A stretch of 52,956 bases of DNA from Treponema sp. (GCA_031266775.1 JAISAQ010000023.1:1-52956), one strand, 5' to 3'. Shown: positions 43,491 through 51,587, counted from the stretch's first letter. Notes: generated by a model not told the origin, from the letters alone. Program-made: numbers and translations.

Positions 43491-44941
43491 TTCGCAGGGG
43501 GTTTACGCCTGTTTTTGCCGGTCTTTTTGGCCGGAGGACCGGCTTCCCGAAAGCCGTGTTTCCCGCTTTTTTTGACTTCGTACATCATTTTGTCGGCGGT
43601 TTCCACCAGTTCCTGGCCGGACATGGTTCCCCGGGGAATGGCCACCGCCCCTATGCTGACGCCGCAGGAAACGGCGCGCCTTCCCAACTTCCACTTTCCG
43701 TCGAATTTTTCAAGGAGTATTTCACGGGTACGGCGGAGATCCCCGGAGTTTTTGTTTTCCGCCAGAATCACAAATTCATCGCCGCCGAAACGGTACGCCT
43801 TTCCCAGTTTTTCTTCGTTTTCCCTGAGGAATTTTCCTATGCTGCACAGGAGGCTGTCTCCCTGGAGGTGTCCCAGGGTGTCGTTGATTGCCTTGAAGTC
43901 GTCAAGGTCTATAAAAAGAAGGTAGCCCCGCTTTCCCTTTTTCCGCAGGGCCAAAAGGCTCTTTTCCAAATCATCCGCAAATTTCCTCCGGTTGGGAAGA
44001 CCGCAAAGGCTGTCGGTTTCGGCGAGCCGCCGTATTATTTCCTCGTTCCGCTTGTTTTCCGTAATGTCTATGCGGCTTACCACATGGGCGGTACGGCCGT
44101 CTACCCAGCGGCAGGCGGCGTTGAGGATACGGTACCATGAACCGGTGGCGGCGTTTTGAACATCCCAGCCGTACACCCGCGTGGGGTTTCCCTTTTTGTC
44201 TATGAGATTGTCCTTGGGACATCCGCCCGCCGCTTCTCCTTCGGCGGCAAAAACGGACAGGCAGGTTTTGCCGATAATTTTGTCCATGCCGCCGTACCGG
44301 GAGGCGATGGCGTCGTTGGCAAAGAGCAGTTCACCGCTGTGAAAATCGCTGACGTAAATTTCGATGCCGGCGTTGTTGACAATGGTCTTCATTGAATCCA
44401 GCGTATATTCAAGCCGCTGCCGGTACATCCGCGTCTTGATGTACCCGGCCAGAACCGAAAGCACCGCGTCGGCATCGTCTATTTCTTTTCTGCTCAGACG
44501 GATGGGATTCCGCCTGTCCATGAGGCCCACAAAAGCTATGGGGATCTTTTTTTCCAGAATGACAGGCAGCATGATAAGGGTCTTTGCCGAAAGGAGTTCG
44601 AGGAATTTTTTGCCCAGGCGGTTCTTGCGGGAATTGAGGTACACAATTTCCCCGGCCTGTCCGGCAAGCTCCCCCGTTTCCCTGGGCGTAAGGTAATCGG
44701 CAAGGAGGAAACTGTCTTTGAGGCGTTCGTTTCTACAGAGATAATGCTCCTTCAGGTGAAAGATCCCGCGGTGATCGGCTTCATAGACAAAACCTGAATA
44801 AAAACCAAAAAAATCACAGGTCGTCTGCAGCATGGCCGGAACCGGCTCTCCGTATTCACTGCCGCCCATACGCCTGAAAATGTCGACAAAAAGATCCTTT
44901 TCCTTCTCGTTGCCGCGTTGTACTTCTTCGTTTGTAGCCAT
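43481..44941 (-). CDS. GAF-PAS-GGDEF diguanylate cyclase
   Basis: 486 aa from the ATG at 44941 (MATNEEVQRGNEKEKD). A longer frame to 45217 lies inside the DUF4062 gene. GAF-like domain (about 15-165), PAS domain (about 175-295, MKTIVNNAGIEIYVSDF), then GGDEF (about 315-470): DSLCGLPNRRKFADDL, LLFIDLDDFKAINDTLGH and the intact YRFGGDEFVILAEN. Should make c-di-GMP. I do not see an RxxD inhibitory site at the usual position, but cannot exclude it. No transmembrane segment, so cytoplasmic. It starts 1 nt after the DUF4062 gene ends, so both are one transcript. Confidence 0.88.
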   Translation of the reverse strand: MATNEEVQRGNEKEKDLFVDIFRRMGGSEYGEPVPAMLQTTCDFFGFYSGFVYEADHRGIFHLKEHYLCRNERLKDSFLLADYLTPRETGELAGQAGEIVYLNSRKNRLGKKFLELLSAKTLIMLPVILEKKIPIAFVGLMDRRNPIRLSRKEIDDADAVLSVLAGYIKTRMYRQRLEYTLDSMKTIVNNAGIEIYVSDFHSGELLFANDAIASRYGGMDKIIGKTCLSVFAAEGEAAGGCPKDNLIDKKGNPTRVYGWDVQNAATGSWYRILNAACRWVDGRTAHVVSRIDITENKRNEEIIRRLAETDSLCGLPNRRKFADDLEKSLLALRKKGKRGYLLFIDLDDFKAINDTLGHLQGDSLLCSIGKFLRENEEKLGKAYRFGGDEFVILAENKNSGDLRRTREILLEKFDGKWKLGRRAVSCGVSIGAVAIPRGTMSGQELVETADKMMYEVKKSGKHGFREAGPPAKKTGKNRRKPPANQL

Positions 44942-44942
44942 A

Positions 44943-45947
44943 TTACGGCTTCCTCTTGAAAGCGCGTTCCAGAAGGTGCATCCGGTAGGCGGCGTAAAGT
45001 TCCCTGCCGTATCCGGTAATTTCCCAGACTTCCTCATCCCCCGCGGCCGAACACTTTGCCAGCCTGAGCAGGGCGAAATCGGCCATGATCTTCTTGATGG
45101 TGTTCGACGGGGTAGGATAATCCTTCCGGACGGTCTTTTCAAGATCCGGGTTAAGAACATTCCCCAGAAAACGGGAAATTTCGGCGGTAGTTTTTCCCGG
45201 CGAAAGTTCGGGGACAAGGAGCTTCCAGATTCTGAGGTAGCGGAACTTCCGGGGGTTTTCCCAGTTTTCCCCGCCTGAGTAGTGGAAGCTCAGCGTCGCC
45301 TTGTTGAGCGCCAGCACCTTGAGGGCCTGCTTCATCTGATCCTGCAGCCTGGTCATGATGCCGCTGTTTTCAACCTTGATGCGGCGCTTGAGTTCTTCAT
45401 TTTCCCCGGAAAGCCTTGACAACTCGTTCGCCACCGAAGGATCGACGGTCTGCGCCGCGTATATCCAGCCCGGCCGGGGGTTAAGGTTCATTTCCCGGAT
45501 AAGGAGACTCTGCGCCTTCTGCCTGAGATCCGCCGTACCGGTCCATTCGGCAAAGGGGCCCTTTTTTAGTTTTTCCCTGAACGCTTCCAGTTTCCTCCCG
45601 GTTTCGGGATCGGCCTCCCGTTTGGACGCCTTCCACCGCGCCTTTCCGTCCAGTATGAGCGAGATGAAGGGAATGCCCTTTTGCGCCGCCCAGACATATT
45701 CGGCTTCGGCCGGGGATGTTTTTTCGCCGTCCGCGAGGTATTTATGGGCCAGAAGGCAGAGGCAGTAATCGCATTCTTCCAGGGTTTTCCGTACAAGGAG
45801 CCGTCTGTCCGCCTCTTCGCCCGTCCCGGCAAATTCCGGCATAACCGGAATATGACCCAGTTCCATGATGAGCCGGGGCAGCTCTTTCCGTTCGTTTTTA
45901 AGATCGTCAAGCGTTGTAACGACAAAGATGAGGTACTTCCTGTTCAT
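44943..45947 (-). CDS. DUF4062-domain protein
   Basis: 334 aa. The N-terminal 120 residues match the DUF4062 pattern: a beta-strand start KYLIFVVTTLDDLKNERKEL, then MELGHIPVMPEF and LLVRKTLEECDYCLCLLAHKY with PAEAEYVWAAQKGIPFISLI. This is a TIR/nucleotide-hydrolase-like Rossmann fold often found at the N-terminus of bacterial sensor or defence proteins. A coiled-coil (ANELSRLSGENEELKRRIK, about 172-190) and a C-terminal winged-helix-like region (NTIKKIMADFALLRLAK) follow. GAGGAGC precedes the ATG. Operon with the GGDEF gene. Confidence 0.7.
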   Translation of the reverse strand: MNRKYLIFVVTTLDDLKNERKELPRLIMELGHIPVMPEFAGTGEEADRRLLVRKTLEECDYCLCLLAHKYLADGEKTSPAEAEYVWAAQKGIPFISLILDGKARWKASKREADPETGRKLEAFREKLKKGPFAEWTGTADLRQKAQSLLIREMNLNPRPGWIYAAQTVDPSVANELSRLSGENEELKRRIKVENSGIMTRLQDQMKQALKVLALNKATLSFHYSGGENWENPRKFRYLRIWKLLVPELSPGKTTAEISRFLGNVLNPDLEKTVRKDYPTPSNTIKKIMADFALLRLAKCSAAGDEEVWEITGYGRELYAAYRMHLLERAFKRKP

Positions 45948-45967
45948 TGATGCTCCTCGCGGCTTTT

Positions 45968-45989
45968 AAATTTCCCGTAACGGAAATTT
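45968..45989. promoter_or_regulatory. Palindrome upstream of the DUF4062-GGDEF operon
   Basis: AAATTTCC (45968-45975), spacer CGTAAC, GGAAATTT (45982-45989), with arms perfect over 8 bp. It sits 21 bp upstream of the DUF4062 start, between two divergent genes, where a regulator would bind. Confidence 0.55.
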
Positions 45990-46033
45990 TCCATCCGGTT
46001 CTTCCGCCCGGATCTTCCTTTGATTTTCGGCAG

Positions 46034-46062
46034 TGGACGAGGGGAACATTATCCCTTATAGT
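46034..46062 (+). promoter_or_regulatory. Promoter of the membrane protein gene
   Basis: -35 TGGACG (46034-46039), 17-bp spacer, -10 TATAGT (46057-46062). The predicted start is 46069, the A of the ATG. Confidence 0.55.
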
Positions 46063-46068
46063 AGTTTC

Positions 46069-46857
46069 ATGATTGGATTTCTTATCAAGAAGACATTTTT
46101 TGACCTGTGGGACAACCTTTTCCGTATAGCCCTTGTTAACCTTGGCTTTATTGCGAGCCTTGCCCTTCCGGTCTTTGTTCCGGGCCTGCTCATCGCGGTC
46201 CCTGCGCTTTCCATTGCCGTAACCCTTGTGGGCGTACTGTGGTGCTGTATCTATCTTTCCGCCGCGGCGCTTTCCATCAAGGCACTTTCCGACTACGGCT
46301 CCTTTGGTTTCGGCGATTTCTTCAGGAACCTCAAGGCGGGCGTTCCCGCCGGCGTTTTCATGTGGCTTTTCGCCTTTCTTGTTTTCATCATGTTCACCGT
46401 TGTCATGCCCTTTTATCTGGATCTGGGATCACTCTTTGGCCTGTTCCTTGCCGCGGTGATCTTCTGGACCATGGCGGCGGCGGTGCTTGCGTTTCAGTTT
46501 TTTTTCGCCGCCCGATCCCGGCTCGAGGGAAATCTCCTTAAATCGGCGAAAAAATGTTTTCTTATATTTTTTGATAATCCGGGCCTTGCGGTCTTTTCCC
46601 TTGTTCATAACATCGTTATTCTGGTGGTTTCCCTGCTTCTTGCCCTGCTGTTTCCGGGGCCGGGGGGTGTACTCTTGTATCTCGATGAAGCCCTGCGCTT
46701 AAGGCTCCTCAAATACGACTGGCTTGACGCCAATCCTTCCGAAAACCCTGCCGGGGCGCGGAAGCGGAAAATTCCCTGGGATGAGATTCTGATTGACGAG
46801 CGCGAAAGAACGGGAACCAGATCTTTCAAGAGTTTTATATTCCCGTGGAAAGACTGA
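46069..46857 (+). CDS. Polytopic membrane protein (DUF624/YesL-like)
   Basis: 262 aa from the ATG at 46069 (MIGFLIKKTFFDLWDNLF). A GTG at 46033 would extend it by 12 residues but lies in the promoter. Five to six hydrophobic segments, for example LVNLGFIASLALPVFVPGLL, FMWLFAFLVFIMFTVVMPF, LVHNIVILVVSLLLALLF. The N-terminal FFDLWDNLFRIALVN resembles the DUF624/YesL family, of unknown function. The C-terminal tail is hydrophilic. Followed at once by the phosphoesterase gene (TGA-ATG). Confidence 0.65.
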   Translation: MIGFLIKKTFFDLWDNLFRIALVNLGFIASLALPVFVPGLLIAVPALSIAVTLVGVLWCCIYLSAAALSIKALSDYGSFGFGDFFRNLKAGVPAGVFMWLFAFLVFIMFTVVMPFYLDLGSLFGLFLAAVIFWTMAAAVLAFQFFFAARSRLEGNLLKSAKKCFLIFFDNPGLAVFSLVHNIVILVVSLLLALLFPGPGGVLLYLDEALRLRLLKYDWLDANPSENPAGARKRKIPWDEILIDERERTGTRSFKSFIFPWKD

Positions 46858-47580
46858 ATGAGGCTGGCTTTAGGGGATGTCCACGGCCGGGATTTCTGGA
46901 AACATCCTCCTTCCGGTGATATTGAGGAATACTACATCACCGGTGATTACTTCGACAGCTTTACCGTTCCTTTCAACAAACAGTACCGGAATTTCATCGA
47001 ACTCTGCGCGGCGGCCCGCGCGGACAGCCGCATAAAACTGTGCCTGGGAAATCACGATTACCAGTACATGCGGGGGGTTCTTAATCAGAGGTATTCTGGT
47101 TTTCAGGATGCACACAGCGCCGGCATCATGGAGATACTCGAAAAAAACGTCGATCTGCTTAACGTGCTTTATGTAACTTCCGGTCCTTTTATTGTCAGCC
47201 ATGCGGGCGTGTCGGTTACTTTTATGGAGAAGATGAAAAAGGCGGGCGTGAAGGACCTTGAGGGAATCAACCGCGCCTTTTTTGAGGACAGGAACATCCT
47301 CGCGTTCGACGGACAGGACATTTACGGCGATGATGTGACGCAGAGCCCCATTTGGATACGGCCGGATTCCCTTTGCCGCGACGCGGTTCCCGGTTACAGC
47401 CAGATAGCGGGGCACACGCAGATTGAAAAGATAAGGGAAATACCCCTGGACGAAGGCCGCGCCGTCCCCGCGCCGCGCGGAAGGCGGGCCGCGCCGACTA
47501 TCCGCCCCGCCTCTCCGTCTTCCGGCCGGAAACTTGTGCTGATTGATACCGGCGATACTCCGGCGTTCTACCGTTTTTAG
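46858..47580 (+). CDS. Calcineurin-like metallophosphoesterase
   Basis: 240 aa. The five family motifs are visible: D-x-H in LALGDVHGRDFW (about 3-14), GD in YYITGDYFDS, GNHD in CLGNHDYQYM (about 62-71), H in IVSHAGVSV and GHTQ in QIAGHTQIEKI. It hydrolyses a phosphoester; related proteins include Ser/Thr phosphatases and Ap4A hydrolases, and the substrate is not readable here. A proline/arginine-rich insert (AVPAPRGRRAAPTIRP, about 200-216) interrupts the C-terminus before the last strand. Last gene before the AT-rich island. Confidence 0.85.
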   Translation: MRLALGDVHGRDFWKHPPSGDIEEYYITGDYFDSFTVPFNKQYRNFIELCAAARADSRIKLCLGNHDYQYMRGVLNQRYSGFQDAHSAGIMEILEKNVDLLNVLYVTSGPFIVSHAGVSVTFMEKMKKAGVKDLEGINRAFFEDRNILAFDGQDIYGDDVTQSPIWIRPDSLCRDAVPGYSQIAGHTQIEKIREIPLDEGRAVPAPRGRRAAPTIRPASPSSGRKLVLIDTGDTPAFYRF

Positions 47581-47589
47581 CGGCCTTTA

Positions 47590-47608
47590 GTGTGTAAAAT
47601 TTACACAC
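47590..47608. other. Palindrome at the junction with the restriction island
   Basis: GTGTGTAAA (47590-47598), one base, TTTACACAC (47600-47608). It lies directly between the chromosomal gene and vsr, where base composition changes. It could be a bidirectional terminator or a junction scar. Confidence 0.5.
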
Positions 47609-47631
47609 ATAGCGGACAAAAGGGAGCCGCT

Positions 47632-48096
47632 TTACTTGTATGCGTCAGAAGTTATTTCAAGCCATATTCTTTTAGAACGGAGCCATTTGGATATTTTAGA
47701 GATTGTCTTGTCTGTTTTTTGAAGTTGTTTTTTACCGCGTATAGCGCATTCCCATATTATACAAATACGCCAGCCTGTAGCGTGAAGGTAATTTAAGACC
47801 TCGGCATCACGCTTGCGGTTTCTGTCTATTTTGGCGACCCAAAATTCCCTGTTTGAAGATGGAATTTTGAAATTTTTACAACCTTCGTGGCCATGCCAAA
47901 AACAGCCGTGTATAAAAATTACTGCATTAAATTTTTTAAGCACTATATCAGGTTTGCCGAATACGTTTTTGACATTCAAGCGGTAACGAAAGCCTGATTT
48001 GAAAAGCTCTTTGCGTATAAGGATTTCAGGCTTTGTGTTTTTACTGCGAATGCCTGACATTAACAGGCTGCGCTTTTCGGGGATAACAATATCCAT
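47632..48096 (-). CDS. vsr: Very-short-patch (Vsr) mismatch endonuclease
   Basis: 154 aa. Vsr nicks DNA at T:G mismatches made by deamination of 5-methylcytosine in the cognate site. Seen: RSLLMSGIRSKNTKPE at the start, VFGKPDIVL with the catalytic Asp, and the zinc/His region VIFIHGCFWHGHEGCKN followed by NREFWVAKIDRNRKRD. Usual Vsr length is about 135-155. It starts 2 nt after the methyltransferase gene, so both are co-transcribed. It fits a C5 methyltransferase that modifies an internal cytosine. Confidence 0.93.
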   Translation of the reverse strand: MDIVIPEKRSLLMSGIRSKNTKPEILIRKELFKSGFRYRLNVKNVFGKPDIVLKKFNAVIFIHGCFWHGHEGCKNFKIPSSNREFWVAKIDRNRKRDAEVLNYLHATGWRICIIWECAIRGKKQLQKTDKTISKISKWLRSKRIWLEITSDAYK

Positions 48097-48098
48097 TA

Positions 48099-49325
48099 TT
48101 ACACGATTAACGGCTTTATCTTTTCCGCTATGGCATGAGAAAGCGGAACTATGACCGAGTTGCCGAATTGTTTGTATGCTCTTGTATCGGAAACAGGTAT
48201 GATAAAGTCATCGGGATACCCCATGAGCCTGGCGCATTCTCTTGGCGTCAGCCGTCTGGGATTTTTCTTTTTACCTTGATAGACAAGTATCTCGGAGCCG
48301 TCTTTATAATAGCGGGCGGACAATGTTCTGGCTATGTCGTTTCCAGTTACCAGTCCGAAACCAAAACCGTTTCCTGCGGCCTTGTGTTTTTCGGCATACT
48401 TTTGTAAATATGCCCAAAGATGGTCTGTAAGGGTGTATTTATCCTGTACTTTGTCCTTTTGGAAGTTAAAGTATTTGTCCTGGTCCCGGTCCAAATACGG
48501 TTCTGTTCCGTCCGTTTTATGAAGAATGCGGGAAAGTTTTATTTCTCCTTTTTTTGGCAGGCTAATGTCTTCAAGTGAAAACAGAGCAGGTTCCCTGAAA
48601 CCGGCAATGATTATTCTTTCCCTGTGTTGGGGGACCCAACTTTGACCGTCAATTACCCTGCAACTGATATGATAACCCAATTCCTGTGAAAGGGTTTTGG
48701 TAATAATCTTAAACGTGTTCCCTTTGTCATGGGATTTGAGGTTTTTGACATTTTCCAGAACAAAGGCCTTGGGTTGTTTTTCTTTGATTATTCGGGCGAC
48801 GTCAAAAAACAGGGTTCCCTGCGTTTCATCGGCAAAACCCGTAGGCCGTCCGAGGGCATTCTTTTTTGAAACTCCGGCTATAGAGAAAGGCTGACAGGGA
48901 AAGCCCGCCAAAAGAAGGTCATGGTCGGGAATGTCTTTTGCCTTGATTTTTGTAATATCTCCATTGACGGGTTCATCGGAAGGGAAATTTGTTGAATAGG
49001 TTTTTTGAGCGTATGTGTCCCACTCGCTGGTAAAAACGCATTTACCGCCCGCTTGTTCAAAACCTTTCCGTATGCCGCCAATGCCTGCAAAAAGATCTAT
49101 AAAAGTAAAACCGGCTTCTTCTTCTGCGGCTTTTTGTGTTGTTATCTTCCTTTCAATCATGTCATGAAGACGCTCAAGGTATATCATTTTTAACTTGACT
49201 TGGCGATTTAGCCATCTGTGTACTGTACTTGGGTTTACGGAGCACTCTCTGGCAATCTCGGTTATGTTGTAAAACCGCTCTATCTGGTCAAGGACAAAAG
49301 ACGTATTATAAGCCTGTTCCGGCAT
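48099..49325 (-). CDS. DNA (cytosine-5) methyltransferase with N-terminal HTH (Dcm/EcoRII-like)
   Basis: 408 aa. An N-terminal helix-turn-helix (NITEIARECSVNPSTVHRWL, about 20-40) precedes the catalytic core: motif I FIDLFAGIGG (75-84), IV GFPCQPFS with the catalytic Cys near 144, VI LENVKNL, VIII QHRERI, IX RRLTPRECARLMGYP, X FGNSVIVPLSHAIA. The target domain contains KAAGNGFGFGLV and ARTLSARYYKDGSEILV, as in Dcm/M.EcoRII, so CCWGG- or CCNGG-type specificity is likely. The HTH probably represses its own promoter through the dyad at 49342-49376. AGGAGGGG precedes the ATG. Confidence 0.92.
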   Translation of the reverse strand: MPEQAYNTSFVLDQIERFYNITEIARECSVNPSTVHRWLNRQVKLKMIYLERLHDMIERKITTQKAAEEEAGFTFIDLFAGIGGIRKGFEQAGGKCVFTSEWDTYAQKTYSTNFPSDEPVNGDITKIKAKDIPDHDLLLAGFPCQPFSIAGVSKKNALGRPTGFADETQGTLFFDVARIIKEKQPKAFVLENVKNLKSHDKGNTFKIITKTLSQELGYHISCRVIDGQSWVPQHRERIIIAGFREPALFSLEDISLPKKGEIKLSRILHKTDGTEPYLDRDQDKYFNFQKDKVQDKYTLTDHLWAYLQKYAEKHKAAGNGFGFGLVTGNDIARTLSARYYKDGSEILVYQGKKKNPRRLTPRECARLMGYPDDFIIPVSDTRAYKQFGNSVIVPLSHAIAEKIKPLIV

Positions 49326-49341
49326 AATCCCCTCCTGTACA

Positions 49342-49385
49342 GGGAAAGTTTATTGCATTATGCAATGGGTTTTCCCTTTTGTCAA
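49342..49385 (-). promoter_or_regulatory. Methyltransferase promoter with overlapping operator dyad
   Basis: - strand promoter: -35 TTGACA (49380-49385), 17-bp spacer, -10 CATAAT (49357-49362). The -10 lies inside a perfect palindrome, ATTGCATTATGCAAT (49352-49366). GGGAAA (49342-49347) and TTTCCC (49371-49376) extend it symmetrically to 35 bp. An HTH dimer bound here would block the promoter. Confidence 0.75.
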
Positions 49386-49402
49386 GGGAGTCTTTGAAAA
49401 AT

Positions 49403-49432
49403 TTAACAAAAAACCTTTCCAAAGACGATAAT
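49403..49432 (+). promoter_or_regulatory. Promoter of the restriction endonuclease gene
   Basis: -35 TTAACA (49403-49408), 18-bp spacer, -10 GATAAT (49427-49432). The predicted start is 49439, the A of the ATG. No ribosome binding site, so probably a leaderless mRNA. Confidence 0.5.
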
Positions 49433-49438
49433 TAAAGC

Positions 49439-50752
49439 ATGGATTTAAATAATTTAACGGACCTTGGGAAATTTTTATACGGCTTTGGCGTTTCAAGGGC
49501 ATATTTCAAGATGTTATCTGAAAATGATAATTCCAAAAACCAGATTTATCTTGGCGGCAGTTTCAAGGTCTTGCAACAGCTGCCTTTTGGAAAAATACGA
49601 GAATATCCAGAAACGAAGAACCCGAATTATAAAGCGCCTGTAAATCTCTGGTGGATTAATGATAGCGGCCAAACGGCACAGGCTCCTAATGCCCAAATGA
49701 TACTTTATACCAAATACCCTGAAGTAAGGCTGTCCGGTTTTTTAATAAGTTGCCCTACTGCTCCAGGTGAAGATTTCAGGGCGATAAAACCGGAAGACAG
49801 GCACAATAATAATGACAAGGACGGCAGGGTTTTAATATTTGGCGTTTGTCCTGACGGCAGGATTTTTGCTTTCCTCGTCCGTAAAAACACAGTATTGGCA
49901 AAAACCATAATAAATGAACTTAATGATATACAGTCAGGAAAGACGATACAAGAATTCCCTTTAGCGGGGATTAAAGGAACTGATAAAACCGGGCTGTTAT
50001 CAAAACTTCACGAGATTGTTTCTATTGGCTGGCACGAGTCAATACGGCTTGATACAAACGGAAATAAAAAACCCTATAACGCAAAAAATGGCGGCGGTTA
50101 TACATTGGAAGCATTGTTTGGGATAACCCCTAATAGCATAGCAGAACCGGATTTTAAAGGCTGGGAATTAAAAGCCTTTAGCGGTCAAAGAATTACTCTT
50201 ATAACTCCTGAGCCCGACAAGGGTTTTTACCATGAAAGAGGCGCAAAAGAATTTGCCCTTAGATATGGTCATGATGCTCCAAATGTAGTCAAGTATTTTA
50301 CAGGTACGCATAAGGCGGACGTTTATAATACTACATCAAATCTTGCTCTTGTTATAAAGGGTTTTGACTATGACAAAGGTACAATTACCGATATGGGCGG
50401 AGGTTTGCATTTAATTGACAAGCAGAATAATCCTGTTGCCATTTGGTCTTTTAACGAACTATTAACCCATTGGGGCCGTAAACATTCCCATGCTTGTTAT
50501 GTACATTATAATGTGGAAATGCATAATAATAAAATAGGGTATGTATATTTGTCGCCCGTTTATTTGGGAGAAAAAACCGAGTTGTCATTATTTTTAAAAA
50601 CAATGCAGGCAGGTTTGATTTTATATGATCCTGCTACAAAGGTAATGCTTAATGAAAAGGGCAATACAAACGTGAAAGCAAGAAGCCAGTTTAGAATAAA
50701 TTTTAATAATCTGACAAAACTTTATGAAAGATTTTACCTCGAAAATGTATAA
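49439..50752 (+). CDS. Type II restriction endonuclease, MvaI/BcnI family
   Basis: 437 aa, divergent from the methyltransferase. An N-terminal domain of about 150-180 residues (KFLYGFGVSRAYFKMLSEND) precedes the catalytic part, larger than MvaI itself (about 250 aa). The PD-(D/E)xK-type site is visible: GGYTLEALFGITPNS, then EPDFKGWELKAFSG (about 235-248), giving D...ExK. KYFTGTHKADVYNTTSN and HWGRKHSHACYVHY are further family-like segments. MvaI cuts CCWGG and BcnI CCSGG, consistent with the Dcm-like methyltransferase. The island is AT-rich compared with the core. Confidence 0.8.
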   Translation: MDLNNLTDLGKFLYGFGVSRAYFKMLSENDNSKNQIYLGGSFKVLQQLPFGKIREYPETKNPNYKAPVNLWWINDSGQTAQAPNAQMILYTKYPEVRLSGFLISCPTAPGEDFRAIKPEDRHNNNDKDGRVLIFGVCPDGRIFAFLVRKNTVLAKTIINELNDIQSGKTIQEFPLAGIKGTDKTGLLSKLHEIVSIGWHESIRLDTNGNKKPYNAKNGGGYTLEALFGITPNSIAEPDFKGWELKAFSGQRITLITPEPDKGFYHERGAKEFALRYGHDAPNVVKYFTGTHKADVYNTTSNLALVIKGFDYDKGTITDMGGGLHLIDKQNNPVAIWSFNELLTHWGRKHSHACYVHYNVEMHNNKIGYVYLSPVYLGEKTELSLFLKTMQAGLILYDPATKVMLNEKGNTNVKARSQFRINFNNLTKLYERFYLENV

Positions 50753-50834
50753 TAATGGCGGGTGAAACCCGTTTTCCTTATATATCCTTATTAATATTTT
50801 ATTAATAAAATTGGCAGGTGATAATAATTACTAA

Positions 50835-50957
50835 CTCATGTTACGCAAAGCATAGAGTTCCATACTGTGAATAGCCTTAAAATGTGTCATGATGACTCGT
50901 TTTAAGCTTATTTTCAACGAATTTTTGACTGTTTTATTCGCCTTTGCACAAGGTGAG
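50835..50957. mobile_element. 123-bp MITE with 7-bp target duplication
   Basis: The ends are CTCATGTTACGCAAAG (left) and CTTTGCACAAGGTGAG (right), imperfect inverted repeats. TTACTAA flanks both sides as a direct repeat (50828-50834 and 50958-50964). No ORF inside. The left end is shared with the IS end at 100-116, so the transposase encoded there could mobilise it. Confidence 0.65.
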
Positions 50958-50965
50958 TTACTAAC

Positions 50966-51131
50966 AAATAATGTATTAAAGAGATTTGATAAAATTATTT
51001 AAACATATTCTTGAATAATGTTTTGTATAAATTTTGGAACAAAATCCCCGCGCCAAGAATGGCGCGGGGCGATGAATAATCCGGGGTAAAAAACATTACC
51101 AAATATATTACTCAAAATTCAAAACGGCCTG
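50966..51131. other. AT-rich gap with a strong hairpin
   Basis: No gene. CCCCGCGCCA (51046-51055), loop AGAA, TGGCGCGGGG (51060-51069) forms a 10-bp GC hairpin in otherwise AT-rich DNA. On the - strand it is followed by ATTTTG, so it may end the toxin-antitoxin transcript. Confidence 0.55.
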
Positions 51132-51146
51132 TTATGCGCCGTTGCC
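51119..51146 (-). other. Half of an attC-like site
   Basis: On the - strand: GGCAACGGCGCATAACAGGC, directly at the 3' end of the PIN gene, nearly matching GGCACTGCGCATAACAGGAC at the 3' end of the next cassette (52132-52113). The pairing second half (GTTATGYGCC) is not found downstream before the MITE, so this site looks truncated. Confidence 0.45.
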
Positions 51147-51587
51147 TTTTTCTATCTTTTGCATTTCTTTTATTTTTAAATATTGAGATGGTGTATATAC
51201 TTTTATGGTTGACTTCTTATAGTCGTCTATATTCCGTGTTATTATATAATCCATCTTGTTCTCTACTGCCGTATAATATTGTACCGCATCTTCAAAATCA
51301 CTAAATCCCGATTCTAGTGCTTTCTGTATGATTTTACCATCAATATTTAATACGGTTAATATTAACCTTAATTTTTTAAGAAAATTTATTGCCGTATTAT
51401 GGTCTTTTAGTTTTCTCTGTATATAATAAGTGTTTGTAAAAATAACGGTCGATGTATACCCTTTATATTCTCCAGATTCTATAAGATTTACTAATTTTAT
51501 CGCTTCATTTATGTCATTTTCCAGTGATTCATCTCGTTTAATAGAAATATCCAAAATAATATCATTGTCAAAAAAGAGTTTTTCCAT
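51132..51587 (-). CDS. PIN-domain toxin (cassette-borne)
   Basis: 151 aa. PIN nuclease: KLFFDNDIILDISIKR with the first Asp, an SGFSDFEDAVQYYTAVE segment with the acidic pair (about 112-117), and DYIITRNIDDYKKSTI at the end, the pattern of the PIN_3-type toxin family. Likely an RNase toxin. Its ATG overlaps the antitoxin stop. The gene ends in a Lys/Glu tail and then an attC-like half-site, as expected for an integron cassette. Confidence 0.8.
   Translation of the reverse strand: MEKLFFDNDIILDISIKRDESLENDINEAIKLVNLIESGEYKGYTSTVIFTNTYYIQRKLKDHNTAINFLKKLRLILTVLNIDGKIIQKALESGFSDFEDAVQYYTAVENKMDYIITRNIDDYKKSTIKVYTPSQYLKIKEMQKIEKGNGA

Noticed and set aside
44942-45217. N-terminal extension of the GGDEF protein
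   Set aside because: The extra 92 codons lie inside the DUF4062 gene in another frame, and the ATG at 44941 fits operon spacing.
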